Source: Roseivirga ehrenbergii
Lineage (GTDB): Bacteria > Bacteroidota > Bacteroidia > Cytophagales > Cyclobacteriaceae
Assembly: GCF_001593005.1 (NCBI RefSeq)
Contig: NZ_LQZQ01000002.1
Span: forward strand, 186,001 to 250,000
Direction of reading: 5' to 3'
DNA length: 64,000 nt
This document shows positions 7,836-17,039 of this stretch, piece by piece. The stretch's first letter is position 1; each line of letters begins with the position of its first letter. The notes beneath the pieces are model-generated. The model was given only the letters and a program-made list of their open reading frames with translations. It was not told the origin of the DNA and did no database searches. A program made the translations under genes and the position numbers.

Positions 7836-9665
7836 CTAAATGGATTGCATGTTGATAAGCTTAGTATAGACCCCGTTTTGTTGCAATAAAGTTTGGTGAT
7901 TCCCCCGCTCTACGATTTCACCTTTTTGCATTACCAAAATTTCATCGGCATGTTGAATGGTACTCAATCGGTGGGCAATCACAATCGATGTTCTGTTTTT
8001 CATTAGGTTGGCCAAAGCTTCCTGCACCAGCTTTTCAGATTCAGAATCGAGTGCCGAAGTGGCTTCATCCAAAATTAATACCGGTGGGTTTTTCATTACT
8101 GCGCGGGCAATGCTCAATCGTTGGCGCTGACCACCAGAAAGCTTTCCGCCTCGCTCACCAATATTGGTTTCGAAACCATGTTCCAAATCCATGATGAAGT
8201 CGTAGGCATTGGCAATTTTAGCCGCTTGAATTACATCTTCCAGCTTGGCATTGGGCATGGCAAAAGCGATGTTCTTAAATACGGTGTCGTTAAATAAAAT
8301 AGACTCTTGCGTGACGATACCCATCAGCGCACGTAAAGACTCGGCTGTTACGCTAGTGAGCGGATGTCCGTCAATTAGAATTTCGCCATCTGTTGGGTCG
8401 AAATAGCGAGGAATCAAATCTGCCATGGTCGATTTTCCGCCTCCGGAAGAACCCACCAAAGCCACCGTTTTCCCTTTTTCAACCGTAAAGTTGATGTTCT
8501 TTAATACCGTTTCTTTGTCGTAAGCAAAGCTCACATTTCGGAACTCAATTTCATTATTGAAACCCTGTAGTACGGTAGCATTAGGTTCATTTTCGATTTT
8601 TGGCTGTTCGTCAATCAATTTAAAAATACGATCGGCTGAAACGATACCGCGCTGAATGTTACTCAAGGACTGAGAGATACTTTTTGCTGGATTAATAATT
8701 TGGCTGAACACGGCAATGTAAGCCAAAAGCTCACCCGCTTGTAAGCCACCTTGTTCGTTCAAAACGAGTGTTCCACCATAAACCAAAAGGGAAGCCACTA
8801 CCACAATACCTAAAAACTGAGAAACGGGCGATGCCAGTTCGTTCTTACGTGCCATGGAAATGTTGATCTTTCGGTAGGTCAGGGTTTCCTTTTCGAAAAG
8901 GTCGTCTACATAATCCTTGGCATTAAAGCCTTTGATAATGCGCATGCCTGAAAAAACTTCGTCCATCAGGTTCACAATTCTACCCAACGACTCTTGGCTT
9001 AGTACCGCCTTTTTCTTCAATTTTTTTACAATCCACGAAATCAGAAAACCCATAACAGGGAAGAAAACCAAAACGAATAAGGTTAGCTGAAGCGAAGTGG
9101 CTAAAAGGAAAGCCACATAAATGATGATGGTGGCAGGTTCTCTAAAAAGCACTTTAATAGAGCTGACCAATGTGACTTCAATTTCCTGAATATCGTTCGT
9201 CATACGCGACATGATATCGCCTTTTCTTTCGCCAGAAAAGAAGTTTAAGTGCAGATTAGTAGTGTTTTTAAAAACCTTAGTTCGAATACGTTGCACCACG
9301 TTGGCCCTTACAATGCCCATAGTCACATTGGAAAGGTAAGTGAAGAGGTTCGAGAGCAGGGCTGAGATGGCAATAATGATACTGACATAAATTAAGCTGC
9401 TCGATTTGCCTTGTGTGTCGCGCAGGTAAATCAGTTTTTCGTAAAGAATAGATTTAAGGCGATCTAAAAAACCCATTTGATCACCTACTGCCGCCACAGG
9501 GTCAAGTCCTTCTTTTGTGTTTTCGAATATTATACTGAACAAAGGCTCGAGTAAAGCCAAATTGGTCAAACTGAAAATGATGGCCAGCGTAGCAAACAGA
9601 AAATACTGCGGGAAGTGTTTATGGTAGGGTTTGGCAAATGCCAGAATTCTCCGAAAAGTCTTCAT
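7836..9665 (-). CDS. ABC exporter, MsbA-like (TMD-NBD fusion)
   Basis: A 609-residue half-transporter. The N-terminal membrane domain spans about residues 1-330 with six helices. The nucleotide-binding domain has Walker A GSSGGGKSTM, the ABC signature LSGGQRQR, Walker B VLILDEATSALD and a switch His in IVIAHRLSTIQ. Homodimers of this type export lipid A (MsbA), other lipids or drugs. Length and order fit MsbA, but sequence alone does not settle the substrate. It sits 65 bp upstream of gmhA on the same strand, compatible with an envelope role and perhaps a shared transcript. All catalytic motifs are intact. Confidence 0.9.
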   Translation of the reverse strand: MKTFRRILAFAKPYHKHFPQYFLFATLAIIFSLTNLALLEPLFSIIFENTKEGLDPVAAVGDQMGFLDRLKSILYEKLIYLRDTQGKSSSLIYVSIIIAISALLSNLFTYLSNVTMGIVRANVVQRIRTKVFKNTTNLHLNFFSGERKGDIMSRMTNDIQEIEVTLVSSIKVLFREPATIIIYVAFLLATSLQLTLFVLVFFPVMGFLISWIVKKLKKKAVLSQESLGRIVNLMDEVFSGMRIIKGFNAKDYVDDLFEKETLTYRKINISMARKNELASPVSQFLGIVVVASLLVYGGTLVLNEQGGLQAGELLAYIAVFSQIINPAKSISQSLSNIQRGIVSADRIFKLIDEQPKIENEPNATVLQGFNNEIEFRNVSFAYDKETVLKNINFTVEKGKTVALVGSSGGGKSTMADLIPRYFDPTDGEILIDGHPLTSVTAESLRALMGIVTQESILFNDTVFKNIAFAMPNAKLEDVIQAAKIANAYDFIMDLEHGFETNIGERGGKLSGGQRQRLSIARAVMKNPPVLILDEATSALDSESEKLVQEALANLMKNRTSIVIAHRLSTIQHADEILVMQKGEIVERGNHQTLLQQNGVYTKLINMQSI

Positions 9666-9714
9666 AATTCAATTTCGGCCAAAGTTAAATATAAATAATG
9701 GGGAAAGCCCGATT

Positions 9715-11379
9715 TCAAAACTCGTGTTGGCGCTTGGCCAAATTCCAACGAAGTGAAGCGCTAATGGTTGTACTGTTTAAGTCGCGAGCTGCCAATTCAC
9801 TATCGAAGTTCCTTTGTAACAGGCCTAAATCGAAAAACACATTGTGTATAAGCATGTACGAACCTCTTAATTCGATGTACATGTTTTTAGCATTTGCGCC
9901 CTGCCCAATTTTATTACCCGAAGTAGACACGCGGTCATCTGTATCGGCCAATACGTTTCCACCATAATTTACGCCATCGCCAAGGTCTTCGCCCAAATCG
10001 GAATAGATGATTTTGCCAACTACCGAAAGTCTTTCCAAAGGCTGATACCTGCCTACTAAAACCAATTCTTGAAAATTGGCTCCCAGCGGATGCGCCAGCG
10101 GGTTTCTGTAGTTTGAATAACTATTTTTGAATTCGCTTTGGTACAAATACGGACGTGCTAAGTTCACCTCCGCCAGTAAATCGAGATTACTCACACCAAA
10201 CGCATCAATGCTTTTGCCTCCCAACTGAATACCAAATCGGTTTCGCCAACTGCCATTACCAGCGCGCAAATCGCCAATCACAAACTCATCTAACAGTGCT
10301 TGGCCGTAAATTGAGATGCCTTTTTTCACTTTCCAGTTAAAATCCAGTCCGAGCAAAACGTTATCGGGGCTGCCTTCCTGTAATTCTACAGCCCTATAAA
10401 ATATAATAGGGTTGAAATAAGCCAAAGTGGCTTTTTCGCTCATTACTGACTCAAATAAGCCCAAACTGAATTTCGGAGTAATGTTCAGTCCTAAACGGTG
10501 GAAAGCCCAGAATTTTTTAGGGTAGTCGCCATCGCCAGGTACGCCTCTGCCCGTAAAGGCAATGTCTTCGGTAAGTTCGGAAAACATGGTAGTATACTGG
10601 AAAGGCCCCACTTGAGTATCTATTTTCAGAAATAAATTAGGGCTAGAGAAGTCAGAAAGAATCATGGAACGATGCCCGTTGCCAATAAAATTTTTGTCGT
10701 AACCCGCCTGTACTTTAATGCTTTTGGTAAGCCCAAAGTTGAAATATCCTCTAGCGTGAAGCACATCCCAACCGTTATCACCAAATGCTTTCCAAATGCC
10801 CTCGTTGGGAAATGCCTTTTGCGGGCCAGTAATATATCTATTGACATATTCGGGCAAGCGCATTTCAGTGGTGCTTACAAAAGTGTAGAAGCCAATTTTT
10901 TTGTCAATCGAACCATGAATTTCTGCACCACGAGTGTTGGTGTACAATGTGCCGTCAGCTTCTGAGCCTTTTCCGCCAGTAAAATCAAAAACCGGGTTAA
11001 TGTGTATGGTAGAATTTCCACCTTGGTAATAAAGTAAGTCCGACTTCTTAGTGTAGAAGACATCCCACCAACTTTTATCGTTTTCTATGTATTCTGAATT
11101 GGTGAACTCCCAGTTGTCGTTCATTAAAAACTCGAAATTGAATTTATCTTGTTCCGAAAAATTTGAATACTCCTCTTTAATCGAATTTAAAAATCCCGCT
11201 AAATTTTCTCGGCTTACGGGTTTATAGGTCGTTTGAAACTCTTTGGCCTGCTCAGGAAATTTGGCTACAAAACGATCGATGATATGGTAATAATCTCGAT
11301 TGTAGGGAATTAGACTGCTTTGAGCCAAGGCAGAAACTGTAAAGAATGAAATGCAGAGTAGTAAAAATAGCTTTTTCAT
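9715..11379 (-). CDS. Outer-membrane protein, RemB/Wzi-like beta-barrel
   Basis: A 554-residue protein with a clear signal peptide (MKKLFLLLCISFFTVSALAQ). The frame is open 10 codons upstream, but the ATG at 11379 places the signal peptide correctly. After a 100-residue N-terminal region the rest is a series of amphipathic strands rich in aromatic residues and Gly (for example GDNGWDVLHARGYFNFGLTK, VQAGYDKNFIGNGHRSMILS). It ends in a terminal strand with R/F (TTISASLRWNLAKRQHEF). The GYDKNFIGNGHRS segment is the feature I associate with capsule-assembly Wzi-like and gliding-motility RemB-like barrels. Role in the surface layer or motility is inferred. Confidence 0.7.
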   Translation of the reverse strand: MKKLFLLLCISFFTVSALAQSSLIPYNRDYYHIIDRFVAKFPEQAKEFQTTYKPVSRENLAGFLNSIKEEYSNFSEQDKFNFEFLMNDNWEFTNSEYIENDKSWWDVFYTKKSDLLYYQGGNSTIHINPVFDFTGGKGSEADGTLYTNTRGAEIHGSIDKKIGFYTFVSTTEMRLPEYVNRYITGPQKAFPNEGIWKAFGDNGWDVLHARGYFNFGLTKSIKVQAGYDKNFIGNGHRSMILSDFSSPNLFLKIDTQVGPFQYTTMFSELTEDIAFTGRGVPGDGDYPKKFWAFHRLGLNITPKFSLGLFESVMSEKATLAYFNPIIFYRAVELQEGSPDNVLLGLDFNWKVKKGISIYGQALLDEFVIGDLRAGNGSWRNRFGIQLGGKSIDAFGVSNLDLLAEVNLARPYLYQSEFKNSYSNYRNPLAHPLGANFQELVLVGRYQPLERLSVVGKIIYSDLGEDLGDGVNYGGNVLADTDDRVSTSGNKIGQGANAKNMYIELRGSYMLIHNVFFDLGLLQRNFDSELAARDLNSTTISASLRWNLAKRQHEF

Positions 11380-11473
11380 AGGCGTATATAGCTGTCGCAA
11401 GATAAGCACTGCTAAGGTACAGATGGTTTAATTTTATCGAAAGCTTAAAAACATCAATAATAAAGCAATTATA

Positions 11474-11505
11474 TTTGTGAAATAGACTGTGGCTCACTAC
11501 ATTTG
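11474..11505 (+). promoter_or_regulatory. Bacteroidota-type promoter of rpmE2
   Basis: TTTG at 11474-11477 and TACATTTG at 11498-11505 are separated by exactly 20 bp. They match the -33 TTTG and -7 TAnnTTTG elements described for Bacteroides/Flavobacterium. The implied transcription start, near 11512, leaves about 30 nt of leader before the ribosomal protein start. Confidence 0.6.
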
Positions 11506-11540
11506 CAGTCCTTTTTGAGGGAAGTACTAAGAATAGCGTT

Positions 11541-11783
11541 ATGAAAAAAGAAATCCACCCTGAATATAAGCCAGTTGTATTTTACGATACTTCAAGCGAG
11601 TTCAAATTTATGACGAAGTCTACAATGACTTCAGGAGAGACCATTGAGTGGGAAGATGGAAACACTTATCCATTGATTAAAGTGGAAGTTTCTTCTGCTT
11701 CGCATCCCTTCTACACTGGTAAGAAATTATTTGTTGATACTGCAGGACGTGTTGAGAAGTTCAACAGACGTTACAAGAAGTAA
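11541..11783 (+). CDS. rpmE2: 50S ribosomal protein L31 type B
   Basis: An 80-residue L31 of the zinc-independent (C-minus, type B) class. It has the characteristic start [19 protein letters not shown], the loop [20 protein letters not shown] and the tail [12 protein letters not shown]. There are no Cys residues, whereas zinc-binding L31 carries a CxxC ribbon. It is a single-gene transcription unit with its own promoter upstream and a strong terminator 20 bp downstream. Confidence 0.97.
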   Translation: MKKEIHPEYKPVVFYDTSSEFKFMTKSTMTSGETIEWEDGNTYPLIKVEVSSASHPFYTGKKLFVDTAGRVEKFNRRYKK

Positions 11784-11802
11784 TCATCAATTTAGCTTAT
11801 AC

Positions 11803-11834
11803 AAAAGAGCCCCGACATGTCGGGGCTTTTTTTT
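11803..11834 (+). terminator. Intrinsic terminator of rpmE2
   Basis: The 20-bp perfect palindrome AGCCCCGACATGTCGGGGCT (11808-11827) is preceded by an A-run and followed by eight or more T residues. A-run and T-run on opposite sides make it usable from both strands, also for the convergent suhB gene. Confidence 0.92.
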
Positions 11835-11890
11835 GTTGTGCGTTTTTGCATTTCGTTTTGACATAATTAGCCGCATTATTTAGCTTAGGT

Positions 11891-12673
11891 TTAAAACCAA
11901 TGTTCTTGAATTAATTGCTGCATAGCAGGTTGCACTTCGTTTCCAGCTATAATTTGTCTTCCGAAAATGTAATCACTTCCACCATTGAAATCGGTCACCA
12001 TTCCGCCTGCTTCTTTTACAATTAAAGCACCCGCTGCTACATCCCAAGGTTGTAGGTTGTACTCAAAAAAGCCTTCGAAACGACCACAAGCGGTGTAGGC
12101 TAAATCTACTGCCGCACTGCCCATTCTGCGCAAACCATGGGTAGATTTCATAAACTCATCTAGAATCACCAAATACTGCGACATCTGCTCAAAGTTGTAA
12201 TAAGGGAAACCCGTAGCCAGCAATGATTTGTCTAAAGTTTTTATGGGAGAAACCGTAATAGGAAAGTGATTTAAGAATGCTCCTTGCCCTTTTACAGCAT
12301 GAAAACATTCATCGCGGTTGATTTCATACACAACGCCCAAAGTCAATTCGTTCCGCTTCATTAAGGCAATTGAAACCGCGAAAACAGGAATACCGTGTGC
12401 AAAATTGGTGGTGCCATCCAGCGGATCAACAATCCAATTATAGGTATCAGACTTTTTTGTGGAAGTGCCTTCTTCGGCTATAAAGCCAGAACCAGGTAAT
12501 ATTTTACTTAAGCCAGCAACAATTCGCTTTTCAGCCTCTTTGTCTACATAGGAAACAAGGTCGTTTTTACCTTTGTATTCAATTTTCGAATGATCAAATT
12601 TTCTTGATTCCTGCCGAATGAATTCTCCCGTTTCTTTGGCAAGCACGATAACATCTTGAAGTAATTGCTGCAT
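11891..12673 (-). CDS. suhB: Inositol-1-monophosphatase family protein
   Basis: A 260-residue protein with all metal-site motifs of the family: FIAEEGTS (Glu ligand), IVDPLDGTTNFAHG (catalytic DPxDGT), and QPWDVAAGALIVKEAGG (the C-terminal WDxAAG). It hydrolyses inositol monophosphates and related sugar phosphates; in E. coli the orthologue SuhB also takes part in rRNA antitermination. The symbol is given on family resemblance. It is convergent with rpmE2 and shares its terminator. No neighbouring inositol pathway gene is present. Confidence 0.92.
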   Translation of the reverse strand: MQQLLQDVIVLAKETGEFIRQESRKFDHSKIEYKGKNDLVSYVDKEAEKRIVAGLSKILPGSGFIAEEGTSTKKSDTYNWIVDPLDGTTNFAHGIPVFAVSIALMKRNELTLGVVYEINRDECFHAVKGQGAFLNHFPITVSPIKTLDKSLLATGFPYYNFEQMSQYLVILDEFMKSTHGLRRMGSAAVDLAYTACGRFEGFFEYNLQPWDVAAGALIVKEAGGMVTDFNGGSDYIFGRQIIAGNEVQPAMQQLIQEHWF

Positions 12674-12861
12674 GGTTTGTTTTCTTAACCTTACAAATAT
12701 AGGGGTTTCAAAACGCAGACATTATTAAAAAAGCGAAGACTGTAAAAACGACAGTTTCTGTAGTAATGACCACCAAAAGCAGATCTACCCTCATTCATAT
12801 ATTTGTAAATATTAAACCTTAATTTATAATATTTTTCATTCTTTAATAGTTACTTTAAAGT

Positions 12862-13638
12862 ATGAATAGATTTGAAAATAGAGTTAGACTTGTAATGGTC
12901 TTCTCACTAATGAGTTTAATTTTTTCTCAAGAAATCTCCGCTCAAAATTTAGTAAACGGAGCGCAATACTACGCTTGGAATGTAAAAGGGACGGTGGTTT
13001 ACTCAGACACAAATACCGCGTCAGAAATTTTGGATAGCCTTGCTTTTGGAACCAAGGTTCAAGTAACAGACGCTTCTTACCCTAAAGTCATTAGAAACTT
13101 TCAGGTCGAATCAGATAAAGATCAAATTGATTATTCCCTGAAAGGTCATTGGGTAAAAATATCTGCGGAAGACGTTGAAGGCTATGTATTTGACGGTGAA
13201 CTTTCTAAAAGATTACCATTGGAACTGCCTGAAAACAAGCGACCAGAAAGAGAAGATGATTATTTAGAGCGGACTTTAGGAGAGGGAGTGGTTACGGAAA
13301 AAAAGGAGCCTCTAGGGACTGAACCTAACATTTACTATCGTTGGATTAAAGACATTAAATTCGCTGATGGTAGCTATATACATTGGGTAAATATAGAAGG
13401 CTGCGATATGGGAGAGTTTTTCATTAGTGGCGCCAATATCAACCAAGTCTATTTTATGTTCACGGCATTTCATTATATGAGAGCAGGCGTCTATTACGTA
13501 GATACGGGAAGTATAGTTAGACTAAAAAACATAGCGGGTTCTAGGTTAGAGTTCACCTATTCTGAAGAGTCAAATGGAAATTACATCACCACCAAAGAAG
13601 ACGGAAAAGTAGTTTTTGGTGGTGGTTTATGTGGTTAA
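12862..13638 (+). CDS. Secreted protein with SH3-like domain
   Basis: 258 residues. An atypically long N-terminal signal sequence (hydrophobic core LVMVFSLMSLIFS, likely cleavage after AQ near residue 28) leads into a region of about 90 residues. That region resembles a bacterial SH3 (SH3b) fold: GTVVYSDTNTASEILDSLAF, then GHWVKISAEDVEGYVFDGEL. The C-terminal 130 residues match nothing I recognise and include IHWVNIEGCDMGEFFISGAN and a final Gly-rich Cys. A TATATTTG element at 12798-12805 could be its -7 box, though without a good -33. Function is unknown; cell-wall or extracellular binding is a guess from the SH3b-like part. Confidence 0.65.
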   Translation: MNRFENRVRLVMVFSLMSLIFSQEISAQNLVNGAQYYAWNVKGTVVYSDTNTASEILDSLAFGTKVQVTDASYPKVIRNFQVESDKDQIDYSLKGHWVKISAEDVEGYVFDGELSKRLPLELPENKRPEREDDYLERTLGEGVVTEKKEPLGTEPNIYYRWIKDIKFADGSYIHWVNIEGCDMGEFFISGANINQVYFMFTAFHYMRAGVYYVDTGSIVRLKNIAGSRLEFTYSEESNGNYITTKEDGKVVFGGGLCG

Positions 13639-13645
13639 ACTATTT

Positions 13646-14341
13646 TTAGATTTCTAAACTTTTGATCGCTGGTGAAAGGACGCTTTTCACAAAGTCCAAT
13701 TCCTTATTAAAGAAGAATCTTTGGTTGACTTCGATTTCGATACCTGAGTAACTTTTTACGCCAAACTTCTTGCGTAAACTGGTGGTAAAACCATCATCAG
13801 TGCCTTTGTAAGGCTCATTCAGGTCGATGGTAAATAAAGGTGCCAACTCTCTAAGCTTATCGGTTAATTCTAATGCAATTTTGCTTTCCAATCTTCTTTT
13901 TGGGTCGAAGAGAATACCGATGTCGGTGGGGCGTTTCTTACCTTCCCAAACTGGTGTAAAGGAATGTATAGAAAAATGAGCTACTTCATTTTTGGCTTCT
14001 GTTTCTCTTATAATCCAATCGGTTACGGCATTTCGGTAAGGGCGATAGTATTTATTTAGCAAAAACTGCTTTACCGAAGGCTCCAAGTCAATGGTGAATT
14101 CACTAAAGAGATGGGGATGGCTTAAAGACCGGTTTACCTCCACTAAAAGTCGCGAAGTAGGATGTATAAAAACCGGAACGGCCAATTCTGCCCCAAGGTA
14201 ACTGGCAAGAATAGCAGCACCAGGGTCCCAACCCCGGTGCGACTCCAACGCCTCTTTCCCTCTTTTAAATAAATATTTATAACTCTCAGGCAATTCGTTG
14301 CCTGCATGCTCGCAGGTAATTAGAATGCGCCTTCCAAGCAT
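13646..14341 (-). CDS. N-formylglutamate amidohydrolase family protein
   Basis: A 231-residue zinc-hydrolase-like protein. The family signatures are ITCEHAGNELPESY near the N-terminus, SHRGWDPGAAILASYLGAEL and HPTSRLLVEVNRSLSHP, plus a central HFSIHSFTPVWEG segment. The named activity hydrolyses N-formylglutamate in histidine breakdown, but no hut genes are nearby. It is the last gene of a four-gene operon and overlaps the GCS2-like gene by 22 bp. There it more likely removes or trims an acyl or amino-acid group from a gamma-glutamyl-type product. That role is inference from context. Confidence 0.85.
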   Translation of the reverse strand: MLGRRILITCEHAGNELPESYKYLFKRGKEALESHRGWDPGAAILASYLGAELAVPVFIHPTSRLLVEVNRSLSHPHLFSEFTIDLEPSVKQFLLNKYYRPYRNAVTDWIIRETEAKNEVAHFSIHSFTPVWEGKKRPTDIGILFDPKRRLESKIALELTDKLRELAPLFTIDLNEPYKGTDDGFTTSLRKKFGVKSYSGIEIEVNQRFFFNKELDFVKSVLSPAIKSLEI

Positions 14342-15585
14342 GGATCAAACATTTGGTTGTTTTCCAAACAGTCAGTCAATTCGCGATACACCATTTTTAA
14401 ATTGCTGTGCTCGTAATTCTCATTAGTGCTGGCTAAAATTCTACTGGCCAAAGTACCCTGATCTAAAATTTTATGAATTTGGTCGTACCAAGGCTCAAGC
14501 CTTTCAGGATACATAATGTGCAGATTAATCAGCATCTTTCTCCAGAAATCACCAGCAGTAACTTCCTCATAAGGGTTAAAACCAAAGGCTTTTAGATATT
14601 CCTTGTCGTTGATTACCGTGTTTTCACCATGCCTAATTACTCCCTTAAAAATGGCCTGTAAATCGGTGGTTTTAAACTCATGCTGCGCTTCAGTAGTCAT
14701 GATTTTCTCTTCTGTAAGCATTTGCAAAAAGGCAATAACCAAGTTGGCAATGGCCAAATCTGCAGAAGGGCATTCCTGAATATCAATGATCCTGATTTCA
14801 ATGGCACCACGATCGAAACGAGCAATTGCACCACGTGAGTTTAACCAAATCGGATCTAAAATTCCATCAGGATCATGCGGAGCAATGTCTTCTTCTATCT
14901 GGCTATAAATGTACTTTCTATAAGTCCTTTTCGAGAAAATAGCTTCTGGAATCACCTTCCCCGTAAGGGAAGGAATGATCTTTTGGTTGTTCTGGTAGTA
15001 ATCTAAACGCTTGTCTAGAAAGTTGGTAAACTTACCTCCAATAATGGGCGAACTGGCCGATAAAGCAGGCAACAATGGCAAGATTAAGCGAATGGCACCA
15101 TGAAGTTTTGAGAACTCTTCATCGTCATAAAACGGCAAGTTAATGTGCGTGCTTTGCAAGTTGCTCCAGCCATGGCCTTTGCAGTTAAAAATCCTGTCGT
15201 AAGCCGCATAGATTTCCCCACTGTCGTGCGTCCAACGGAAAGACTCCGTTTCAGGGTCCATCCAAGGATGTGCAGCCGTTGGCATTAATCGAGCATTGAA
15301 AGTGCTCAAAAGCTCGTTCATCTGCTCAATGGCTTCTTGAAAATCCACACCCAATTGCACCAAATCTTTGGTTGGATGCGAGCATTTAAGTTCAAGCACG
15401 TGCAAAGCTAGCTCGTTGGACCAAGTTACTGACCCCATATTTATTTCTCCGATATATTCTCCGGTCAAAGATTTAAACACCTCGTCTGCGATTGGCTTCA
15501 CATTGAGGGTTTCTATATCCACAATCATGTATTCCAGCTCTATTCCAAATGCTTCGAAAAGATGCAGGCGGTTGGTATTACTCAT
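14320..15585 (-). CDS. Glutamate-cysteine ligase family 2 (GCS2-like) protein
   Basis: 421 residues. The N-terminus LFEAFGIELEYMIVDIETLN carries the Glu-rich active-site start of GCS2 carboxylate-amine ligases. Later segments include ALHVLELKCSHPTKDL, HGWSNLQSTHINLPFYDDEE and RGAIEIRIIDIQECPSADLA. The fold is that of glutamine synthetase-like ligases, which join an amine to an activated carboxylate. Classic members make gamma-glutamylcysteine, but many GCS2 proteins act on other partners. It starts 5 bp after the RimK-like gene and overlaps the amidohydrolase gene, so the operon has two ligases working together. The substrate is unknown. Confidence 0.88.
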   Translation of the reverse strand: MSNTNRLHLFEAFGIELEYMIVDIETLNVKPIADEVFKSLTGEYIGEINMGSVTWSNELALHVLELKCSHPTKDLVQLGVDFQEAIEQMNELLSTFNARLMPTAAHPWMDPETESFRWTHDSGEIYAAYDRIFNCKGHGWSNLQSTHINLPFYDDEEFSKLHGAIRLILPLLPALSASSPIIGGKFTNFLDKRLDYYQNNQKIIPSLTGKVIPEAIFSKRTYRKYIYSQIEEDIAPHDPDGILDPIWLNSRGAIARFDRGAIEIRIIDIQECPSADLAIANLVIAFLQMLTEEKIMTTEAQHEFKTTDLQAIFKGVIRHGENTVINDKEYLKAFGFNPYEEVTAGDFWRKMLINLHIMYPERLEPWYDQIHKILDQGTLASRILASTNENYEHSNLKMVYRELTDCLENNQMFDPCLEGAF

Positions 15586-15590
15586 TCTTT

Positions 15591-17039
15591 TTATTTCATT
15601 TTAATCCGCTCCAACATAATTTCCATTATGCGTTCGTAGAGCTTGTTCTTGATAATCTTATCTTCCACACCCGAATCAATGTTCGGGTTGTCGTTTACTT
15701 CTATTACATAGAATTTGCCATTCACTTCTTTGATGTCCACTCCGTAAAGTCCGTTACCAATCAGTTTTGTGGCCTTTAAAGCGGTTTGTAATAAGCCCAC
15801 CGGAGCTTGCTCTACCGCCAAGGTGTCGGCATTACCCTCCACATGCTTGTCGCCTTCTTTCCAGTTTACAATTTGCCAATGGTCGCGGGCCATGTAATAG
15901 CGACACACATAAAGCGGTTCGTTATTAATAATTCCTACTCGCCAATCGAAAGGAGTTGGCATAAACTCTTGCGCAATCAGCAATTCCGATCCTTTGAAAA
16001 AGCCTTTCAAAAGGGCTTTCAATTCTTCTTCGTTTTTTACCTTTTTCACGCCTCTTGAAAAAGCGCCATCGGGCTCTTTCAGAATAAAAGGGAACTCTAG
16101 CTTTTCAGTATCGGGCGTAGCCTTGTCTTTTGAAATGATGGTTGATTTAGGAACAGGGATTTTGTTGCTGGTCATCAATTCATTCAAATACACTTTGTTG
16201 GTGCATCTCAAAATCGACATTGGGTCATCAAAAACTACCAAGCCTTCTGCTTCTGCTTTTTTAGCGAAGCGGAAAGTGTGGTTGTTTACGTTCGTGGTTT
16301 CCCTTATAAAAAGCGCATCGAACTGGGTAAGCCTGGCATAATCGTTTTTGGTAATTATTTCCGTATTGAAACCCGTTTTTTCGGCTGCCTTCACAAACTT
16401 TTGTAATGCCTTAGCGTCCGATGGCGGGTTGTCATCTTCTGGGTTTACCAAAATGGCCAAGTCGAATTTTCTTCTTGGGTTGCTGGTTCTCACCACCATT
16501 TTTTTGGTGAGGAAAAGCCCCAGTTGATTACTCAAAGTAGTGCGTTCTTCTTCACTTAAATCATGAATGTTAAGTGGTTTCAATTGTTCCAGCGCCCACT
16601 TTTCCTTCTTTACAAAAACCACTTTTAAAATAGGGGTTTGAAAAAGGTTGAAGAGCAACAGCCCCAGTTTAGTGGTGTGTGCACTGCCCGTAAAACCAAA
16701 ATATATTCTCAGTTCAACTTTAGTTTCTTTACTTCCTTTAAAGGTTTTTTGAATCACTTCATCAAAATCTTGCGCATCGTCCTTGATCATGGCCGGGTAA
16801 CGGAAGTCTTGAATGGTAGAAGCTTCTGGCAATACTTTATGGCCTCTGGCTTCCGCCAAAAGCGACACATAATATCCCGTGCTTTGGTATTGGTATGATT
16901 TGCAGAGGTTAATCACTTTAACCTTGTTCAGGTGTCTTAATCCTTCGTTTGCAAAGTATTCTCTGGCGGAAATAACCTCTACGCCAGGAATATCAAAATT
17001 CCATTTCTTTGGGTTCTCTGTAACTATTAGTTTCGACAT
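15591..17039 (-). CDS. RimK-like ATP-grasp ligase with RLAN N-terminal domain
   Basis: 482 residues. The first 150 (starting MSKLIVTENPKKWNFDIPGV, then GYYVSLLAEARGHKVLPEAS) form the RimK-like ATP-grasp N-terminal (RLAN) domain. The ATP-grasp part follows: FPFILKEPDGAFSRGVKKVK, the adenine-binding stretch LLIAQEFMPTPFDWRVGIIN, and the Mg-binding YVIEVNDNPNIDSGVED. ATP-grasp ligases of this class form amide bonds through acyl-phosphates. The start codon overlaps the stop of the peptidase gene by one base (TAATG), and the GCS2-like ligase follows after 5 bp. RLAN-type RimK genes are known to associate with GCS2 and peptidase genes. Confidence 0.9.
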   Translation of the reverse strand: MSKLIVTENPKKWNFDIPGVEVISAREYFANEGLRHLNKVKVINLCKSYQYQSTGYYVSLLAEARGHKVLPEASTIQDFRYPAMIKDDAQDFDEVIQKTFKGSKETKVELRIYFGFTGSAHTTKLGLLLFNLFQTPILKVVFVKKEKWALEQLKPLNIHDLSEEERTTLSNQLGLFLTKKMVVRTSNPRRKFDLAILVNPEDDNPPSDAKALQKFVKAAEKTGFNTEIITKNDYARLTQFDALFIRETTNVNNHTFRFAKKAEAEGLVVFDDPMSILRCTNKVYLNELMTSNKIPVPKSTIISKDKATPDTEKLEFPFILKEPDGAFSRGVKKVKNEEELKALLKGFFKGSELLIAQEFMPTPFDWRVGIINNEPLYVCRYYMARDHWQIVNWKEGDKHVEGNADTLAVEQAPVGLLQTALKATKLIGNGLYGVDIKEVNGKFYVIEVNDNPNIDSGVEDKIIKNKLYERIMEIMLERIKMK